From Bacteroidia bacterium (GTDB lineage Bacteria > Bacteroidota > Bacteroidia > JABEUT01): a stretch of DNA of 5,756 nucleotides. Positions 5,743-5,756 of the stretch are shown here, one piece after another (position 1 is the stretch's first letter; every line of letters starts with the position of its first letter). Under the pieces are notes generated by a model. It was given only the letters and a program-made list of their open reading frames with translations, did not search any database and was not told the DNA's origin. A program made the position numbers and the translations under genes. The DNA is taken from the NCBI GenBank assembly GCA_013044305.1, contig JABEUT010000080.1, positions 1 through 5,756 of the forward strand, given 5' to 3'.

Positions 5743-5756
5743 CTAACAAAAAACAA

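Overview
The window looks like a piece of a Bacteroidota chromosome, probably from a Chitinophagales/Sphingobacteriales-like lineage. The evidence is promoters of the Bacteroidota type (-7 TAnnTTTG) rather than TATAAT, genes without a clear Shine-Dalgarno sequence, Sec signal peptides on all five complete genes, and a PorE-like TPR/PD40 protein. Hand-counted lines suggest about 45-50% GC over most of the window and about 38% in the first gene. Both ends look like raw contig ends: an (AT)7 run on the left, and a low-complexity tail on the right that breaks the last reading frame.

Layout. Positions 19-2404 hold two minus-strand genes. One is a small secreted, probably outer-membrane beta-barrel protein with its own promoter. 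The other is a 547-residue protein with TPRs, five PD40 (beta-propeller) repeats and a carboxypeptidase-regulatory-like domain; this is the plan of the type IX secretion protein PorE without its C-terminal OmpA domain. A divergent intergenic region (2405-2542) carries a promoter for each direction and, between them, a compact REP-like hairpin preceded by GTAG. Positions 2543-5454 hold three plus-strand genes: a membrane-anchored Tim44-like protein with two zinc ribbons that appears to be an internal duplication, a lipoprotein, and a small secreted protein with four cysteines. The last two are 27 bases apart and probably form an operon behind a clear promoter at 3974-4002. A strong terminator at 5488-5515 separates them from the convergent 3' end of a polyphosphate kinase 2 (PPK2) gene.

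How they may work together: all five complete genes encode envelope or exported proteins, but nothing in the sequence shows that they form one pathway. The most interesting items are the duplicated Tim44/zinc-ribbon architecture, the anchor-less PorE-like protein, the unassigned lipoprotein/secreted-protein pair, and the REP-like palindrome in the divergent promoter region. I found no CRISPR array, tRNA, rRNA or transposase gene.
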